Assembly (NCBI GenBank): GCA_019748155.1
Contig: JAIEPY010000019.1
Location: forward strand, 1 to 52,380
DNA: 52,380 nucleotides
Source of the DNA: Burkholderiales bacterium
GTDB taxonomy: Bacteria > Pseudomonadota > Gammaproteobacteria > Burkholderiales > UBA11063
Direction: 5' to 3'
The notes under the pieces are model-generated. The model saw only the letters and a list, made by a program, of their open reading frames with translations, ran no database searches and was not told where the DNA came from. A program made the position numbers and the translations under genes. Of the stretch, positions 37,454 through 47,410 are shown piece after piece. Within the stretch, counting starts at the first letter, position 1. Every line of letters begins with the position of its first letter.

Positions 37454-37864
37454 ATGATGTTAGTTATGGAAATTATTGGTGGGTTTATCTTTTTTGGTAT
37501 CTTAAGCTTTTTGAGTTTGATTATTCTACCTAGTCTGTTCGGTTGCTTTGGATTTATTTTGTTTTGGGTGGTTTTACTAAGTCTGATTATCTTTTTTAGT
37601 ATCAATATCGGTTGGTTTTTACTCTTTGCGGTAATTATCTATGCCGCTTTATTAATACGGAAGTATTCTCGCTATAAGAGTTTACCTGATTATGATAGTT
37701 ACTTATTAAATAATCCTAATGCATATCATGATGGTAAAGCGTCATGCAATGTGTGTGGTTCTGAGCATCTTATTCATAGCGGATTATATGGAAATCAATC
37801 TAAGTCTCGCTATTATGTTTGCTTAAAGTGTAAAAGCTGGTTATATAAATTTAAAGTGATTTAA
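37454..37864 (+). CDS. Small membrane protein with C-terminal zinc ribbon
   Basis: I do not recognise a family. The first ~75 residues are strongly hydrophobic, with two or three membrane helices (GGFIFFGILSFLSLIILPSLFG and WVVLLSLIIFFSINIGWFLLFAVIIYAALLI). After a charged RKYSRYKS junction, the cytosolic tail has CNVCGSEHLIHSGL...YYVCLKCKSWLYKF, a Cys4 (CxxC...CxxC) zinc ribbon. The gene lies 12 bases after the nitroreductase and three before dnaQ, so it is co-transcribed. A membrane-tethered metal-binding or partner-binding role is guesswork. Confidence 0.75.
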   Translation: MMLVMEIIGGFIFFGILSFLSLIILPSLFGCFGFILFWVVLLSLIIFFSINIGWFLLFAVIIYAALLIRKYSRYKSLPDYDSYLLNNPNAYHDGKASCNVCGSEHLIHSGLYGNQSKSRYYVCLKCKSWLYKFKVI

Positions 37865-37867
37865 ACA

Positions 37868-38593
37868 ATGGTTAGACAATTATTATTAGATACGGAAACT
37901 ACGGGGTTTGAACCTGGTGAAGGTCATCGGATTATTGAATTTGCTGCTTTGGAAATGATTGATCGTGAGTTAACTGGTAAATCCTTGCATCTTTACTTTA
38001 ACCCTGAACGAGATATTCCCCAAGAGGCAACTAATGTTCACGGCATCAAACTAGAGGATGTAGCGCATGAGCCAACATTTAAAGAGCGCGTGAGTGAAAT
38101 TATTGAGTATATTGATGGTGCTGAATTAATCATTCATAATGCTAAGTTTGACTTGAAGTTTTTGGATCATCATCTTGGTGAGGTTGGTAAAAAAACAACC
38201 CTTGCTTATGCCGCCACTGCTATTGATACTTTGACTATGGCGCGTAATAAATTCCCTGGTGCTAAAAATAACCTTGATGCTTTATGCGATCGTTTTAACG
38301 TTGATCGCTCTAATCGTGGTTACCATGGAGCACTGATTGATTGCGAATTATTAGCACATGTTTATATTGGCTTAACTCGTGAACAAATTAGTTTGTTGGC
38401 AGAAGAAACTAAACAACAGGCAACGTCAAGTAAAGTATTTAGAAATTTTGCTTCTGCAGATTTAAACCTAGTTCCGGCAAAGCTTAGTGATGAAGAACAC
38501 CATGCACACTTTGAATATCTGAAACAATTAGATAAAACCAGTAAAGGTTTTTGTCTGTGGTACAATAAATCTAAAGAGTTTATTGATGAGTAA
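37868..38593 (+). CDS. dnaQ: DNA polymerase III epsilon subunit (proofreading exonuclease)
   Basis: This is a 3'-5' exonuclease of the DEDDh type. Exo I is LLDTETTGFEPGEGHRIIEFA (Asp8, Glu10), Exo II is IIHNAKFDLKFLDHHL, and Exo III is NRGYHGALIDCELLAHVY. It has 241 residues and includes a C-terminal segment for polymerase binding. It overlaps the ispD start by eight bases. Confidence 0.95.
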   Translation: MVRQLLLDTETTGFEPGEGHRIIEFAALEMIDRELTGKSLHLYFNPERDIPQEATNVHGIKLEDVAHEPTFKERVSEIIEYIDGAELIIHNAKFDLKFLDHHLGEVGKKTTLAYAATAIDTLTMARNKFPGAKNNLDALCDRFNVDRSNRGYHGALIDCELLAHVYIGLTREQISLLAEETKQQATSSKVFRNFASADLNLVPAKLSDEEHHAHFEYLKQLDKTSKGFCLWYNKSKEFIDE

Positions 38594-39284
38594 ATTCATT
38601 GCGTTACTGCCATGCGCAGGTAGTGGAAGTCGTTTTGGCTCAGTACTTGCCAAACAGTATCATTCGTTATGTAATAAAACAGTTTTGGACTGGACACTGA
38701 GCGCGTTTGAGACTGTAGCTGAAATTGGTGAGGTATTATTGGTTGCAAGTCCCGCTGATGAGCTGATTGATAAATACGCTACAAAATATAATAAAGTTAA
38801 AATTGCCAAGGTTGGCGGCACAACACGTGCTGAGAGTGTTAGTAACGGTTTACGGGCGCTGGAGTTGATGCCTGATGATTGGGTGCTGGTACACGATGCT
38901 GCGCGCTGTTGTGTTCATCCGGATGATATCCGTAAACTGATTAATCAACTAAAAAACGGAACTAATGGTGGAATTTTAGCCAGTAAGGCAGTGGATACAA
39001 TTAAACAAGCAGATGCTGCTAAACAGGTATTAACAACACTAGATAGACAGTATATTTATATGGCTCAGACGCCACAAATGTTTCGCTATCAGGAACTTAC
39101 TCACGCATTATCACGAGTTGATTTAGCCCAAGTTACAGATGAAGCGAGTGCCATTGAATTAGCTGGTGGAGTTGTGAAGATTATAGAAAGTAGTGCGCCA
39201 AATTTGAAAGTTACATTCCCATTTGATTTACAAATTGCGGAATTAGTTATTAATTCATACTTGCAGGATAGTATCTATGTTTAG
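38586..39284 (+). CDS. ispD: 2-C-methyl-D-erythritol 4-phosphate cytidylyltransferase
   Basis: This is the MEP pathway enzyme that couples CTP to MEP. The N-terminal nucleotide loop is [19 protein letters not shown], and [15 protein letters not shown] and TQTPQMFR-type [12 protein letters not shown] are present. It has 232 residues. ATG 38586 is preferred to the TTG at 38583. It overlaps dnaQ by eight bases and ispF by eight. Confidence 0.95.
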   Translation: MSKFIALLPCAGSGSRFGSVLAKQYHSLCNKTVLDWTLSAFETVAEIGEVLLVASPADELIDKYATKYNKVKIAKVGGTTRAESVSNGLRALELMPDDWVLVHDAARCCVHPDDIRKLINQLKNGTNGGILASKAVDTIKQADAAKQVLTTLDRQYIYMAQTPQMFRYQELTHALSRVDLAQVTDEASAIELAGGVVKIIESSAPNLKVTFPFDLQIAELVINSYLQDSIYV

Positions 39285-39750
39285 AATTGGACAAGGATTT
39301 GATCTACATCGTTTAGTTGAGGGGCGTCCACTCATTATTGGTGGTGTTGAAATTCCATATCATCAAGGTTTAGATGGTCATTCGGATGCGGATGTGCTTA
39401 TTCATGCAATTATTGATGCTTTAATTGGTGCTGCAGCACTTGGTGATATCGGGCATTTATTTCCTGATACCGATCCTCAATATGCTGGCGCGGATAGTAA
39501 AAAACTCTTAGCTAATGTTTATCAATTAATTACTGAGAGTGGCTATGTGGTTAATAATATTGATTCGACAATTATTATCGAAAAACCTAAATTACGTGAT
39601 CATATTGATATGATGCGTGAAATTATTGCTAAATTGTTAAACTTACGCCTAGATCAGGTGAATATTAAAGCAAAAACCAGTGAGAAAATCGGGATTGTGG
39701 GGCGTGGTGAAGCAGCAATAGCGGAAGCTATTATACTGTTGGTTAAATAA
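39277..39750 (+). CDS. ispF: 2-C-methyl-D-erythritol 2,4-cyclodiphosphate synthase
   Basis: This trimeric zinc enzyme follows IspD/IspE in the MEP pathway. Metal ligands are Asp9 and His11 (GFDLHRL) and the His of [34 protein letters not shown] and the C-terminal [18 protein letters not shown]-type segment are diagnostic. It has 157 residues. It is adjacent to ispD, as in many proteobacteria; rpiA follows after 23 bases. Confidence 0.96.
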   Translation: MFRIGQGFDLHRLVEGRPLIIGGVEIPYHQGLDGHSDADVLIHAIIDALIGAAALGDIGHLFPDTDPQYAGADSKKLLANVYQLITESGYVVNNIDSTIIIEKPKLRDHIDMMREIIAKLLNLRLDQVNIKAKTSEKIGIVGRGEAAIAEAIILLVK

Positions 39751-39773
39751 ATAATAAGTAAAGGTGTAAAGAG

Positions 39774-40439
39774 ATGGATCAGAATGCATTAAAAAAATTG
39801 GTCGGTGAATATGTGATTAAATATATTAACGATGACGATATGATGGTGGGAGTGGGAACTGGTAGTACGGTAAAATATTTTATCGATGCATTAGCAAGCA
39901 TTAAAGGACGAATTCAGGGAGCAGTTTCAAGCTCTGAACAATCTACGGCTTTACTTAAATCATACGGTATTGCTGTATATGATTTAAATTCAGTTGGTAG
40001 CTTGGATTTGTATATTGATGGAGCTGATGAAATAGATCATAATTTACATATGATTAAGGGTGGCGGAGCTGCGCTTACCCGTGAAAAAGTTATTGCTGCC
40101 GCATCCAAAAAGTTTATCTGTATTGCCGATGAAAGCAAGTATGTTAAGGTTTTGGGTAAATTTCCTTTGCCGGTTGAAGTGATTCCAATGGCAAGAAGTT
40201 ATGTTGCTCGGGAACTGGTTAAACTTGGTGGAACACCTGTTTGGCGTGAAGGTGTGACTACTGATAATGGTAATTGGATTATTGATTTGCATAATTTACA
40301 AATCTTAAATCCAGTCGAATTAGAGCAAAAAATTAATAATATCGTTGGTGTAGTTACCAATGGTTTGTTTGCAATGCGCGGTGCTAATGAGTTAGTGCTA
40401 GGGCGCAGCAATGGCGTGGTAGAAGTAATAAACTTTTAG
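39774..40439 (+). CDS. rpiA: Ribose-5-phosphate isomerase A
   Basis: This enzyme interconverts ribose-5-P and ribulose-5-P in the pentose phosphate pathway. The phosphate loop is [15 protein letters not shown], the catalytic region [27 protein letters not shown], and the end [12 protein letters not shown]. The 221-residue length is normal. A palindromic repeat starts at its stop codon. Confidence 0.96.
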   Translation: MDQNALKKLVGEYVIKYINDDDMMVGVGTGSTVKYFIDALASIKGRIQGAVSSSEQSTALLKSYGIAVYDLNSVGSLDLYIDGADEIDHNLHMIKGGGAALTREKVIAAASKKFICIADESKYVKVLGKFPLPVEVIPMARSYVARELVKLGGTPVWREGVTTDNGNWIIDLHNLQILNPVELEQKINNIVGVVTNGLFAMRGANELVLGRSNGVVEVINF

Positions 40440-40562
40440 CATAAGCTGCTTCTTTAGTCCTTATACGTCGTCGTAAATCCTTTTCTGGTGCTCATGTACT
40501 TCGTGTACATTCCGCTCCTCAAAGAATTTACTCCTAGTCTAAGAACGAAATAATTGCTTATA
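40439..40562. repeat. Imperfect palindromic element (~124 bp) between rpiA and ppx
   Basis: The ends are GCATAAGC and GCTTATAC, inverted with one mismatch. Inside, TTCTTTAGTC is mirrored by CTAGTCTAAGAA, TAAATCCTTT by AAAGAATTTA, and the tip is TGTAC-TTCGT-GTACA. The whole unit could fold into one long interrupted hairpin. It looks like a dispersed intergenic repeat (REP/MITE type) rather than a simple terminator, since no U run follows. Only one copy is in the window. Confidence 0.6.
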
Positions 40563-40607
40563 CAAAAAGTCTAATAAAGTAAAGTAAAATCCAATCAAGG
40601 GAAAATC

Positions 40608-42125
40608 ATGACTGTTAATTTATTGGCAACAGTAGATCTAGGCTCAAATAGTTTTCGGTTATTAATTGGTAAGATTAATAGTGATGGTACGATAGTGCCA
40701 TTAGACCAGATCAAGGAAACTGTTCGTTTAGCTAGCGGCTTAGATGCAAAAAATAATCTAACCAAAGAATCTCAACTTTTTGCATTAGAAGTTCTAACAC
40801 GCTTTAGTGAACGTTTAAGTAATTTTAAGAAGTCACAGGTACGCGTAGTTGGTACCAGTACGCTTCGGGTTGCCAATAATGCAGCAGAATTTATCACGAT
40901 TGCCAATAAAGCTTTAGGGTTTCCGATTGAGGTTATTTCCGGTAAAGAAGAAGCACGGTTGATTTATATTGGTGCAATGCATTCGTTGGCTTACACTACC
41001 GAAAAGCGTTTAGTGATTGATATTGGTGGCGGTTCTACCGAGTTTATCATTGGGGAGGGCTATGAACCACAAATCATGGAAAGCGTTACTATAGGTTGTG
41101 TTTCATATACTGGGCGCTATTTTACTGATGGGCAATTGACCGAAGCTAATTTTAATAATGCTATCTACGCGGCCAGAAGTAAGATCCAGAGTATGGAGCA
41201 CTTGTTTGCTGAACATGATTGGTTATTGGCAATCGGAACTTCAGGAACTGCTAAAACCTTGTATGATATGTGTGTTGAAAATGGTTTATCGACTCAAATA
41301 AGCTACGACGGAATGTTACAATTAAAGAAAAAGCTTATTCGGGCTAAATCAATTAAAAATATTGCGATTACTGGAATCAAAGATGATAGGCGCGCGGTAA
41401 TCGCTGGTGGTCTATCGATTATGTTGGCTATTTTTGAAGAGCTTGGTATTCGAGAGATGACTATTGCCGATGGGTCACTACGTGAAGGTGTGATGTATGA
41501 TCTGATGGGGCGAAAGAGTGATTCAGATTTACGGGAGGTGACGGTTGTTGATTTAAAAAAGCGTTATGGGCTTGATATAGTTCAAGGTGAACGAGTTGCC
41601 AATTTAGCTGTATACATGCAAAGCCAGTTAATCCGTCCTGAAAAAACCAACCATGAAAATCGTAAATTGTTAATCTGGGCATGTGAGCTCTATGAAATTG
41701 GCTTGACTATTTCACATAACGATTATCACAAGCATGGAGCATATATTTTACAGAATTCAGATTTGGCTGGTTTTTCTAAGCCAGAGCAAACAATTATTGC
41801 AGAGTTAGTAAAAGCACATCGGGGTAGTGTGAGTAAGATATTTTTGAAACTCCGTAAAATGTATCGTGACAAAATTAAAATGGGCGTAGTATTTGCTTTG
41901 ATCTCATTTAGGCTTTCTGTGATTTTAAATCGAGGACGTAAGGATTTTAATTTTATCGAGGTGCTGAAAGTGGACAATGTAAGCAAATCTGGATTTAGTT
42001 TGTTAATGAGTAAAGAATGGCTGACTAATAATCCGTTAACACTATTTTCGCTGAATGAAGAAATTGCTCAATGGCTGCCATTTGGTTATACCGTGAAATT
42101 AATTGGAGTTAAGGAAGATAACTAA
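40608..42125 (+). CDS. ppx: Exopolyphosphatase / guanosine pentaphosphatase family (Ppx/GppA)
   Basis: This is a 505-residue ASKHA-fold phosphatase that degrades polyphosphate or pppGpp. The nucleotide-binding motifs are ATVDLGSNSFRLLIGKI at the start and LVIDIGGGSTEFIIG; GTSGTAKTL is the second phosphate loop. The C-terminal ~200 residues form the HD-like helical domain of long-form Ppx. It appears to be a single-gene transcript. Confidence 0.92.
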   Translation: MTVNLLATVDLGSNSFRLLIGKINSDGTIVPLDQIKETVRLASGLDAKNNLTKESQLFALEVLTRFSERLSNFKKSQVRVVGTSTLRVANNAAEFITIANKALGFPIEVISGKEEARLIYIGAMHSLAYTTEKRLVIDIGGGSTEFIIGEGYEPQIMESVTIGCVSYTGRYFTDGQLTEANFNNAIYAARSKIQSMEHLFAEHDWLLAIGTSGTAKTLYDMCVENGLSTQISYDGMLQLKKKLIRAKSIKNIAITGIKDDRRAVIAGGLSIMLAIFEELGIREMTIADGSLREGVMYDLMGRKSDSDLREVTVVDLKKRYGLDIVQGERVANLAVYMQSQLIRPEKTNHENRKLLIWACELYEIGLTISHNDYHKHGAYILQNSDLAGFSKPEQTIIAELVKAHRGSVSKIFLKLRKMYRDKIKMGVVFALISFRLSVILNRGRKDFNFIEVLKVDNVSKSGFSLLMSKEWLTNNPLTLFSLNEEIAQWLPFGYTVKLIGVKEDN

Positions 42126-42259
42126 ATTTATTCTCTATCGTGGCGCAGAATGAAGTCGATAGTATTAATTTTAGGCGTTTCTTAGTTCGAAGTGACTTTG
42201 GTTATCATGTAAATGGTAAAAGTTGTGTTTGAATTAGAAGCGTGGTAAATTGATTTAGC

Positions 42260-42289
42260 TTGTTATTTTGAGTGGTTGTATGCTATAAT
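42260..42289 (+). promoter_or_regulatory. Predicted promoter of the rimP-nusA-infB operon
   Basis: TTGTTA (42260-42265), an 18-base spacer and TATAAT (42284-42289) preceded by TGC, an extended -10. The expected start near 42296 is only about 18 bases before a strong terminator hairpin. Confidence 0.65.
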
Positions 42290-42313
42290 GACGCCATATG
42301 ATAAATTAAAACT

Positions 42314-42340
42314 AGTGAGCCTCTTCAGGCTCACTTTTTT
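42314..42340 (+). terminator. Leader terminator/attenuator upstream of rimP
   Basis: AGTGAGCCT (42314-42322) pairs with AGGCTCACT (42327-42335) across a four-base CTTC loop, followed by a T run to 42340. This is a canonical intrinsic terminator between the predicted promoter and rimP (ATG 42353), so it probably attenuates the operon. Alternatively it ends a short transcript from upstream. Confidence 0.85.
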
Positions 42341-42352
42341 GTTGGGTAGAAA

Positions 42353-42814
42353 ATGAAGTTACAGCAAATACTGGAGCAAACGATTCCGGGACTTGGTTTT
42401 GAACTGGTGGATATCGAGATTACGCCAGCCAAAATTATTCGAGTGTTTATTGATAAAGAAGGTGGACTTAGCGTAGAGGATTGCGCTGATGTTTCTAATC
42501 ATCTTAGTCGTCTTTTTGTAGTTGAAGAAGTTGATTATAATCGCTTGGAGATTTCGTCACCTGGTTTAGAGCGTCCATTGAAAAAAATTGAAGATTATCA
42601 GCGATTTGTTGGACGTTTGGCTAAAATTAAAACTAATGAATTATTTGATGGTTTAAAGGTTTTTCAGGGGCGGGTTATTGCAGTTGAAGGTAGTGTAGTT
42701 AATCTTGAACTAGAAGATAAACAAATATTTAAAGTTGATTTTGCGAGTATCAGTCGTGGGCGACTAATTTTTGAACCTAAGCCAAAAGAAAGTAATAAAG
42801 GGGGAAGTAAATGA
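42353..42814 (+). CDS. rimP: Ribosome maturation factor RimP
   Basis: This is a 30S assembly factor of 153 residues. Family patterns are GFELVDIEI near the start, RVFIDKEGGLSVEDCADVSNHLS, and LEISSPGLERPLKKIEDYQRFVG. The SH3-like C-terminal domain follows. Its stop overlaps the nusA ATG by four bases. Confidence 0.95.
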   Translation: MKLQQILEQTIPGLGFELVDIEITPAKIIRVFIDKEGGLSVEDCADVSNHLSRLFVVEEVDYNRLEISSPGLERPLKKIEDYQRFVGRLAKIKTNELFDGLKVFQGRVIAVEGSVVNLELEDKQIFKVDFASISRGRLIFEPKPKESNKGGSK

Positions 42815-44307
42815 GTAAAGAAGTATTAATGCTGGTTGATGTACTGGCTAAAGAAAAAAGTTTGGATAAAGAGATTGTTTTTGATAGTCTAGAAAAGGCG
42901 TTGGCTTTTGCTACTAAACGTAGTTTTGAGGGTGAGTTTCCTGAGATTGAGGTCCATATTGATCGCCACAGTGGTAAGTATAAAACTATTCGCAAGTGGA
43001 ATGTTGTAACAGATGTTGATTTTTATGATGATGATAAAGAATTATCTCAATCAGATATCGCTGAGAATCCTGATCGTTACGGTAGTGATGTTAAAGTTGG
43101 CGATGTAATTGAAGAAGAGCTGGAGAATGTGGATTTAGGGCGTGTTTCGGCACAAACGGCACGTAATATTATTGCGCAGCGAATTAAAGATGCCGAACGT
43201 GAGCAAGTGTTGACCGAATATTTATCACGTAATAATGGAATTATTGTTGGTAAAGTACGTAAGTTTGAGCGTGGTAATGTGGTTGTTGATTGCGGAAAAA
43301 TTGAAGCAATTATCATGAAGCCAGACTTGATTGAAAAAGAAGTTTTAAAACCAGGCGATGTGGTAAAAGGATTCTTTGATAAAGCTAATCCAGTTGTAAA
43401 AAATGGTCGTTTAACAATTTCACGTGCTAGCACTGGTTTCTTGGCGAAACTTTTGGAAAATAATGTACCTGAAATTTCGAATGGTCGGATTGAAATTAAA
43501 GCAATTGCACGTGATGCGGGTAATCGTTCTAAAGTGGCAGTTAGTTCTGGCGATGCCAGAATTGATGCTAAAGGTGCAGTGATTGGTTTTAGAAACCAAC
43601 GGATTGACAGTGTAACCAAAGAGTTATTCGGTGAACGAGTTGATGTGGTTGATTATGATAGCGATTTAGCTCAATTTGCCCTTAATGCTTTGGCACCAGC
43701 TGAAATTGATAGCGTGGTAGTTGATGAAGAAAAACGTACGATTGATGTGATTGTTGAAGATGATAAATTAGGCTCAGCAATTGGTCCAGATGGAATAAAT
43801 GTACGCTTGGCGAGTAAGTTAACTAACTGTACGATCAATATTTTTGGTAAAACTGAAGCTAAAGATAAAAAACAACATGAGCGTGCAGACTTAATTACGA
43901 TGTTCAATGATGCATTGGATGTTGATGATGATATTTCCGAATTATTGATAGATAATGGCTTCTCTTCATTGGAAGAAGTTGCTTATGTTGATGTTGAAGA
44001 TCTATTGGTAATTGAAGATTTTGATGAGGATGTAGCTAAAGAATTACAAGATCGTGCCAAAAATAAGCTATTATCTAAAACAATCCGCTATAAAGATAAA
44101 ATGGATAGACTGGCGACTGAATTATCTGCAGTTGTTAAGTTTTCACAAGATGTTTTATTGCAGTTGGTTGAACACGAAGTTTTATCACTAGATGATTTTG
44201 CTGATTTAGCAGGAGATGAATTGATGGATGTGATTAGTATTGATTCCGAGACTGCAAATAAATTAATTTTAAAAGCCCGTGAAGTTTGTGGCTATTTTCA
44301 AGAGTAA
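42811..44307 (+). CDS. nusA: Transcription termination/antitermination factor NusA
   Basis: This RNA polymerase-binding factor controls pausing and termination. The 498-residue layout is an N-terminal polymerase-binding domain (to ~130), an S1 domain (VGKVRKFERGNVVVDCGKIEAI), two KH domains (including IGPDGINVRLASKLT) and two C-terminal acidic repeats (LLIDNGFSSLEEVAYVD and VEHEVLSLDDFADLAGDEL). The acidic repeats are a beta/gammaproteobacterial feature. NusA autoregulates its own operon in E. coli, which fits the leader terminator. Confidence 0.97.
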   Translation: MSKEVLMLVDVLAKEKSLDKEIVFDSLEKALAFATKRSFEGEFPEIEVHIDRHSGKYKTIRKWNVVTDVDFYDDDKELSQSDIAENPDRYGSDVKVGDVIEEELENVDLGRVSAQTARNIIAQRIKDAEREQVLTEYLSRNNGIIVGKVRKFERGNVVVDCGKIEAIIMKPDLIEKEVLKPGDVVKGFFDKANPVVKNGRLTISRASTGFLAKLLENNVPEISNGRIEIKAIARDAGNRSKVAVSSGDARIDAKGAVIGFRNQRIDSVTKELFGERVDVVDYDSDLAQFALNALAPAEIDSVVVDEEKRTIDVIVEDDKLGSAIGPDGINVRLASKLTNCTINIFGKTEAKDKKQHERADLITMFNDALDVDDDISELLIDNGFSSLEEVAYVDVEDLLVIEDFDEDVAKELQDRAKNKLLSKTIRYKDKMDRLATELSAVVKFSQDVLLQLVEHEVLSLDDFADLAGDELMDVISIDSETANKLILKAREVCGYFQE

Positions 44308-44316
44308 GGAATAAGA

Positions 44317-46839
44317 ATGACAATTAAAGAATTTGCTCTTGAGCTCAATATTTCACAAAATGAATTATTGACTAAATTAGCACAAGCCGGAATTAATAAA
44401 ACTCTACAAGATGAACTATCTGCAGAAGATAAATCAGTTTTTTTAGAATTTCTAAGTGGTGCTGCATCTAAACCTAAAAAATTATCGTTAGGTAAGAAAA
44501 AAGACGCCGATGTTGCGCATAAAGAAGAAACTGATGAACAGCGTTCTAGCAATACGATCAAAGTTGAAATTAAACGTAAAAAAGTCATGCATAAAAATGT
44601 TGGCGAAGATGAAAGTGTAACCGAAACTGCTGCTAGTACACCAACGCATAAAGCCGCTGCTTTGGTGGATGCTGCACCAAATGTTACTGAAGTCAAAGAA
44701 GTTATTGCTGCTCCAGTAGTTAAAGAAGTTTTTGTTACTAAAACTGAACGACCGGCAAAGACTAACCATCCTGATGTTAGCAGCAGTAATGATGATAACC
44801 GTAAAGGTGCTAAACCTGCGGTAGCTAAAGTGGCAAAAAAAACAAATAAAATGAAAGTCATCGGTAAGGCTGATTCAAGTCTGGAAGATGGTGTATTAGA
44901 CGATGAATTTACCGATATTGAGACTGTGATTGAAACAGAAGAGGTAGTGGCAATAGAAGAAACTAAGCCAACTCCAACGCCACAGCATCACCATAAAGCT
45001 CCTCATCACCGTAAGCCTGAGCATAAAACTAAAGCGGTGCATAAAATGCCTAAGATTCAAGAGTTCCAGAAACCTGTTAAACAACAAATTATGGAAGTAG
45101 CAATTCCTGAAGCAATTACGGTTGCTGATTTAGCGCATAAGATTTCGGTTAAAGCTTCGGAAGTTGTTAAACGACTGATGAAAATGGGTATGATGGTTAC
45201 CATTAATCAAGCGATTGATCAGGATACCGCAATTTTGGTGGTAGAGGAGCTTGGTCACAAAGCTATTGCATCACAAGCCAATGATCCAGAGAGCTTCTTG
45301 GATGAAGTTATTGAACATAATGCTAGTGAAATGATTCATCGTGCACCTGTCGTTACGGTGATGGGACACGTCGATCATGGTAAAACTTCATTGCTGGATT
45401 ATATTCGTAAAGCAAAAGTTGCCGCTGGTGAAGCTGGTGGAATTACCCAACACATCGGTGCTTATCATGTCGAAACAGATAATGGAATGGTGACATTTTT
45501 AGATACGCCAGGGCATGAAGCGTTTACGGCATTACGTGCACGCGGTGCTCAGTTAACTGATATTGTGATTTTAGTGGTAGCTGCTGATGACGGTATTATG
45601 CCACAAACGATTGAAGCAATTAATCACTCTAAATCAGCAGGAGTGCCAATTGTAGTTGCCATGAATAAAATGGATAAACAAGGCGCGAATATTGAAAAAA
45701 TCAAACAAGAGTTAACCGTCCATGAAATCGTTGCTGAAGATTGGGGTGGTGATGTAATGTGTGTTCCGGTATCTGCGAAAACGGGTATGGGAATTGACGA
45801 TCTCCTTCAGGCGGTATTATTGCAAGCAGAGGTTTTAGAGCTTAAAGCTCAGGTTGATGCTCCAGCAAAAGCGGTAGTTATTGAGTCTAAGCTTGATAAA
45901 GGTCGTGGTTCGGTTGTAACCGTATTGGTACAATCAGGTACACTTCGTAAAGGTGATATCGTGCTTGCCGGTACCTGTTATGGTAAAGTTCGCGCGATGA
46001 TTGATGAACGCGGTAAACCTGTTGATTCTGCGGGTCCTTCAATTCCAGTTGAGATTCTTGGTTTAGCTGATGTACCAAGTGCAGGGGATGATTTGATCGT
46101 AGTTAAAGATGAGCGTAAAGCGCGTGAAATTGCAACTTTCCGCGATGATAAAATGAAAAATGAGCGTTTATTACGCCAGCAAGCAGCTAAATTAGATAGC
46201 TTATTTGCCGCGAATGGTTCGCAAGAAGTTAAGACATTGAATATTATTATTAAATCAGATGTGCAAGGTTCTTACGAGGCGCTTACTCATTCATTACAAC
46301 GCTTATCAAATGAAGAAGTACAAGTTCAGGTAGTTCACGCTGCAGTTGGTGGGGTTAATGAGTCGGATATTAATCTGGCAATCGCATCTAATGCGGTAGT
46401 TGTAGGATTTAATACCCGTGCCGATAATAATGCTAAGAAGCTGGCTGAAAGTAATAATATTGAGATCCGTTATTACAATATTATTTATGAAATAATTGAT
46501 GATGTTAAAGCTGCGTTGTCTGGTTTACTATCACCAGAAAAACGTGAAGTAATCACTGGTAATATTGAAATCCGCCAAGTGTTTACGATTAATAAATCTA
46601 TAATTGCTGGTTGTATGGTGCTTGATGGTACTGTGAAACGTAGTGCGCGTATTCGCATTATTCGTGATAGTATGGTGGTTCATACCGGTGAATTTAGCGG
46701 CTTACGTCGTTTTAAAGATGATGTTAAAGAAGTTAAAGCTGGTTATGAATGTGGTGTCTCAATAAAAGATTATCATGACATTAAAGAAGGTGATATTATT
46801 GAAGCGTTTGAAGTTTCAGAAATACAACGAAGCCTTTAA
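44317..46839 (+). CDS. infB: Translation initiation factor IF-2
   Basis: This GTPase brings initiator tRNA to the ribosome. Residues ~1-50 form the IF2-N domain. A long Lys/Ala/Pro-rich linker with a His-rich patch (near residues 225-245) follows, then a second IF2-N domain ([21 protein letters not shown]). The G domain has [33 protein letters not shown] and AMNKMDK, and domains II-IV follow to the end. It has 840 residues. nusA ends nine bases upstream. Confidence 0.98.
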   Translation: MTIKEFALELNISQNELLTKLAQAGINKTLQDELSAEDKSVFLEFLSGAASKPKKLSLGKKKDADVAHKEETDEQRSSNTIKVEIKRKKVMHKNVGEDESVTETAASTPTHKAAALVDAAPNVTEVKEVIAAPVVKEVFVTKTERPAKTNHPDVSSSNDDNRKGAKPAVAKVAKKTNKMKVIGKADSSLEDGVLDDEFTDIETVIETEEVVAIEETKPTPTPQHHHKAPHHRKPEHKTKAVHKMPKIQEFQKPVKQQIMEVAIPEAITVADLAHKISVKASEVVKRLMKMGMMVTINQAIDQDTAILVVEELGHKAIASQANDPESFLDEVIEHNASEMIHRAPVVTVMGHVDHGKTSLLDYIRKAKVAAGEAGGITQHIGAYHVETDNGMVTFLDTPGHEAFTALRARGAQLTDIVILVVAADDGIMPQTIEAINHSKSAGVPIVVAMNKMDKQGANIEKIKQELTVHEIVAEDWGGDVMCVPVSAKTGMGIDDLLQAVLLQAEVLELKAQVDAPAKAVVIESKLDKGRGSVVTVLVQSGTLRKGDIVLAGTCYGKVRAMIDERGKPVDSAGPSIPVEILGLADVPSAGDDLIVVKDERKAREIATFRDDKMKNERLLRQQAAKLDSLFAANGSQEVKTLNIIIKSDVQGSYEALTHSLQRLSNEEVQVQVVHAAVGGVNESDINLAIASNAVVVGFNTRADNNAKKLAESNNIEIRYYNIIYEIIDDVKAALSGLLSPEKREVITGNIEIRQVFTINKSIIAGCMVLDGTVKRSARIRIIRDSMVVHTGEFSGLRRFKDDVKEVKAGYECGVSIKDYHDIKEGDIIEAFEVSEIQRSL

Positions 46840-46847
46840 TTAAAAAG

Positions 46848-46869
46848 CTGCTCGGTTTTTACCGGGCAG
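46848..46869 (+). terminator. Hairpin after infB
   Basis: CTGCTCGGT (46848-46856) pairs with ACCGGGCAG (46861-46869) over a TTTT loop. The stem is GC-rich, but the following T run is short, so termination may be partial. That would allow read-through into rbfA-truB. Confidence 0.5.
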
Positions 46870-46870
46870 T

Positions 46871-46980
46871 TATATACTCAAACTGATTCGAAATACTAGT
46901 AGGCGATTTATGACGAAGCCTACAGGTAGTAGGTGGGGAATAAATCAACGACCTAGGATGATGAATCTGGTTGAGTATAC
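46871..46980. repeat. Imperfect palindromic element (~110 bp) between infB and rbfA
   Basis: The ends are inverted TATACTCAA and TTGAGTATA. Moving inwards, GATTC is mirrored by GAATC, CTAG by CTAG, and GATTTAT by ATAAATC, with CCTAC-AGGTA-GTAGG at the tip. The arms align over about 50 bases with mismatches. It sits within an otherwise tightly packed operon. TA beside each end would fit a mariner/IS630-type target, but this is not proven. Confidence 0.65.
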
Positions 46981-47008
46981 AATTAAAAATGAAAGTTTAA
47001 ATAATTAG

Positions 47009-47410
47009 ATGAAAAAAAGTGCTAATCGTGCCACCCGGATGGCAGATCAGATTCAAAAAGACATTATGTCGATTCTACGTGCTAAAGTCAAAGATCCGCG
47101 AATTAGTTGGGTTACGGTTAATGACGTAGAAGTAACTAATGATTATTCATTAGCCAAAATTTATTATTCAGTTTTACAAACAGAACAACGGGATGGAATA
47201 GCCAAAGCTCTTGAAAGTGCAAAGGGTTTTATTCGTTCAGAGTTATCTAAAGGTTTAACTACCTACACGGTTCCACAGTTGAAATTTATTTTTGATGAAT
47301 CATTAGAGCGTGGTTCGCATATTTTAAGCTTAATTAGCAAAGTTGCTGATGAGTATGATGAAGAACCCGAAGCAGAAGACAAAGAAACCAATGAAGAAAA
47401 TCCGCAATAA
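47009..47410 (+). CDS. rbfA: Ribosome-binding factor A
   Basis: This 133-residue KH-like cold-shock 30S maturation factor is recognised from RATRMADQIQKDIMSILRAKVKDPR, VTVNDVEVTNDYSLAKIYYSV and VPQLKFIFDESLERGSHI. The acidic tail (DEYDEEPEAEDKETNEEN) is common in the family. It overlaps truB by 20 bases. Confidence 0.95.
   Translation: MKKSANRATRMADQIQKDIMSILRAKVKDPRISWVTVNDVEVTNDYSLAKIYYSVLQTEQRDGIAKALESAKGFIRSELSKGLTTYTVPQLKFIFDESLERGSHILSLISKVADEYDEEPEAEDKETNEENPQ

Noticed and set aside
43077-43619. 180-codon open frame antisense to nusA
   Set aside because: It is a shadow of a strongly supported gene; composition is Ser/Thr/Leu-rich without domains, as expected from the reverse strand.
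44298-44861. 187-codon open frame antisense to the infB linker
   Set aside because: It mirrors the Lys/Ala/Val-rich IF-2 linker and gives a low-complexity Leu/Ser/Thr protein; no ribosome site or family resemblance.
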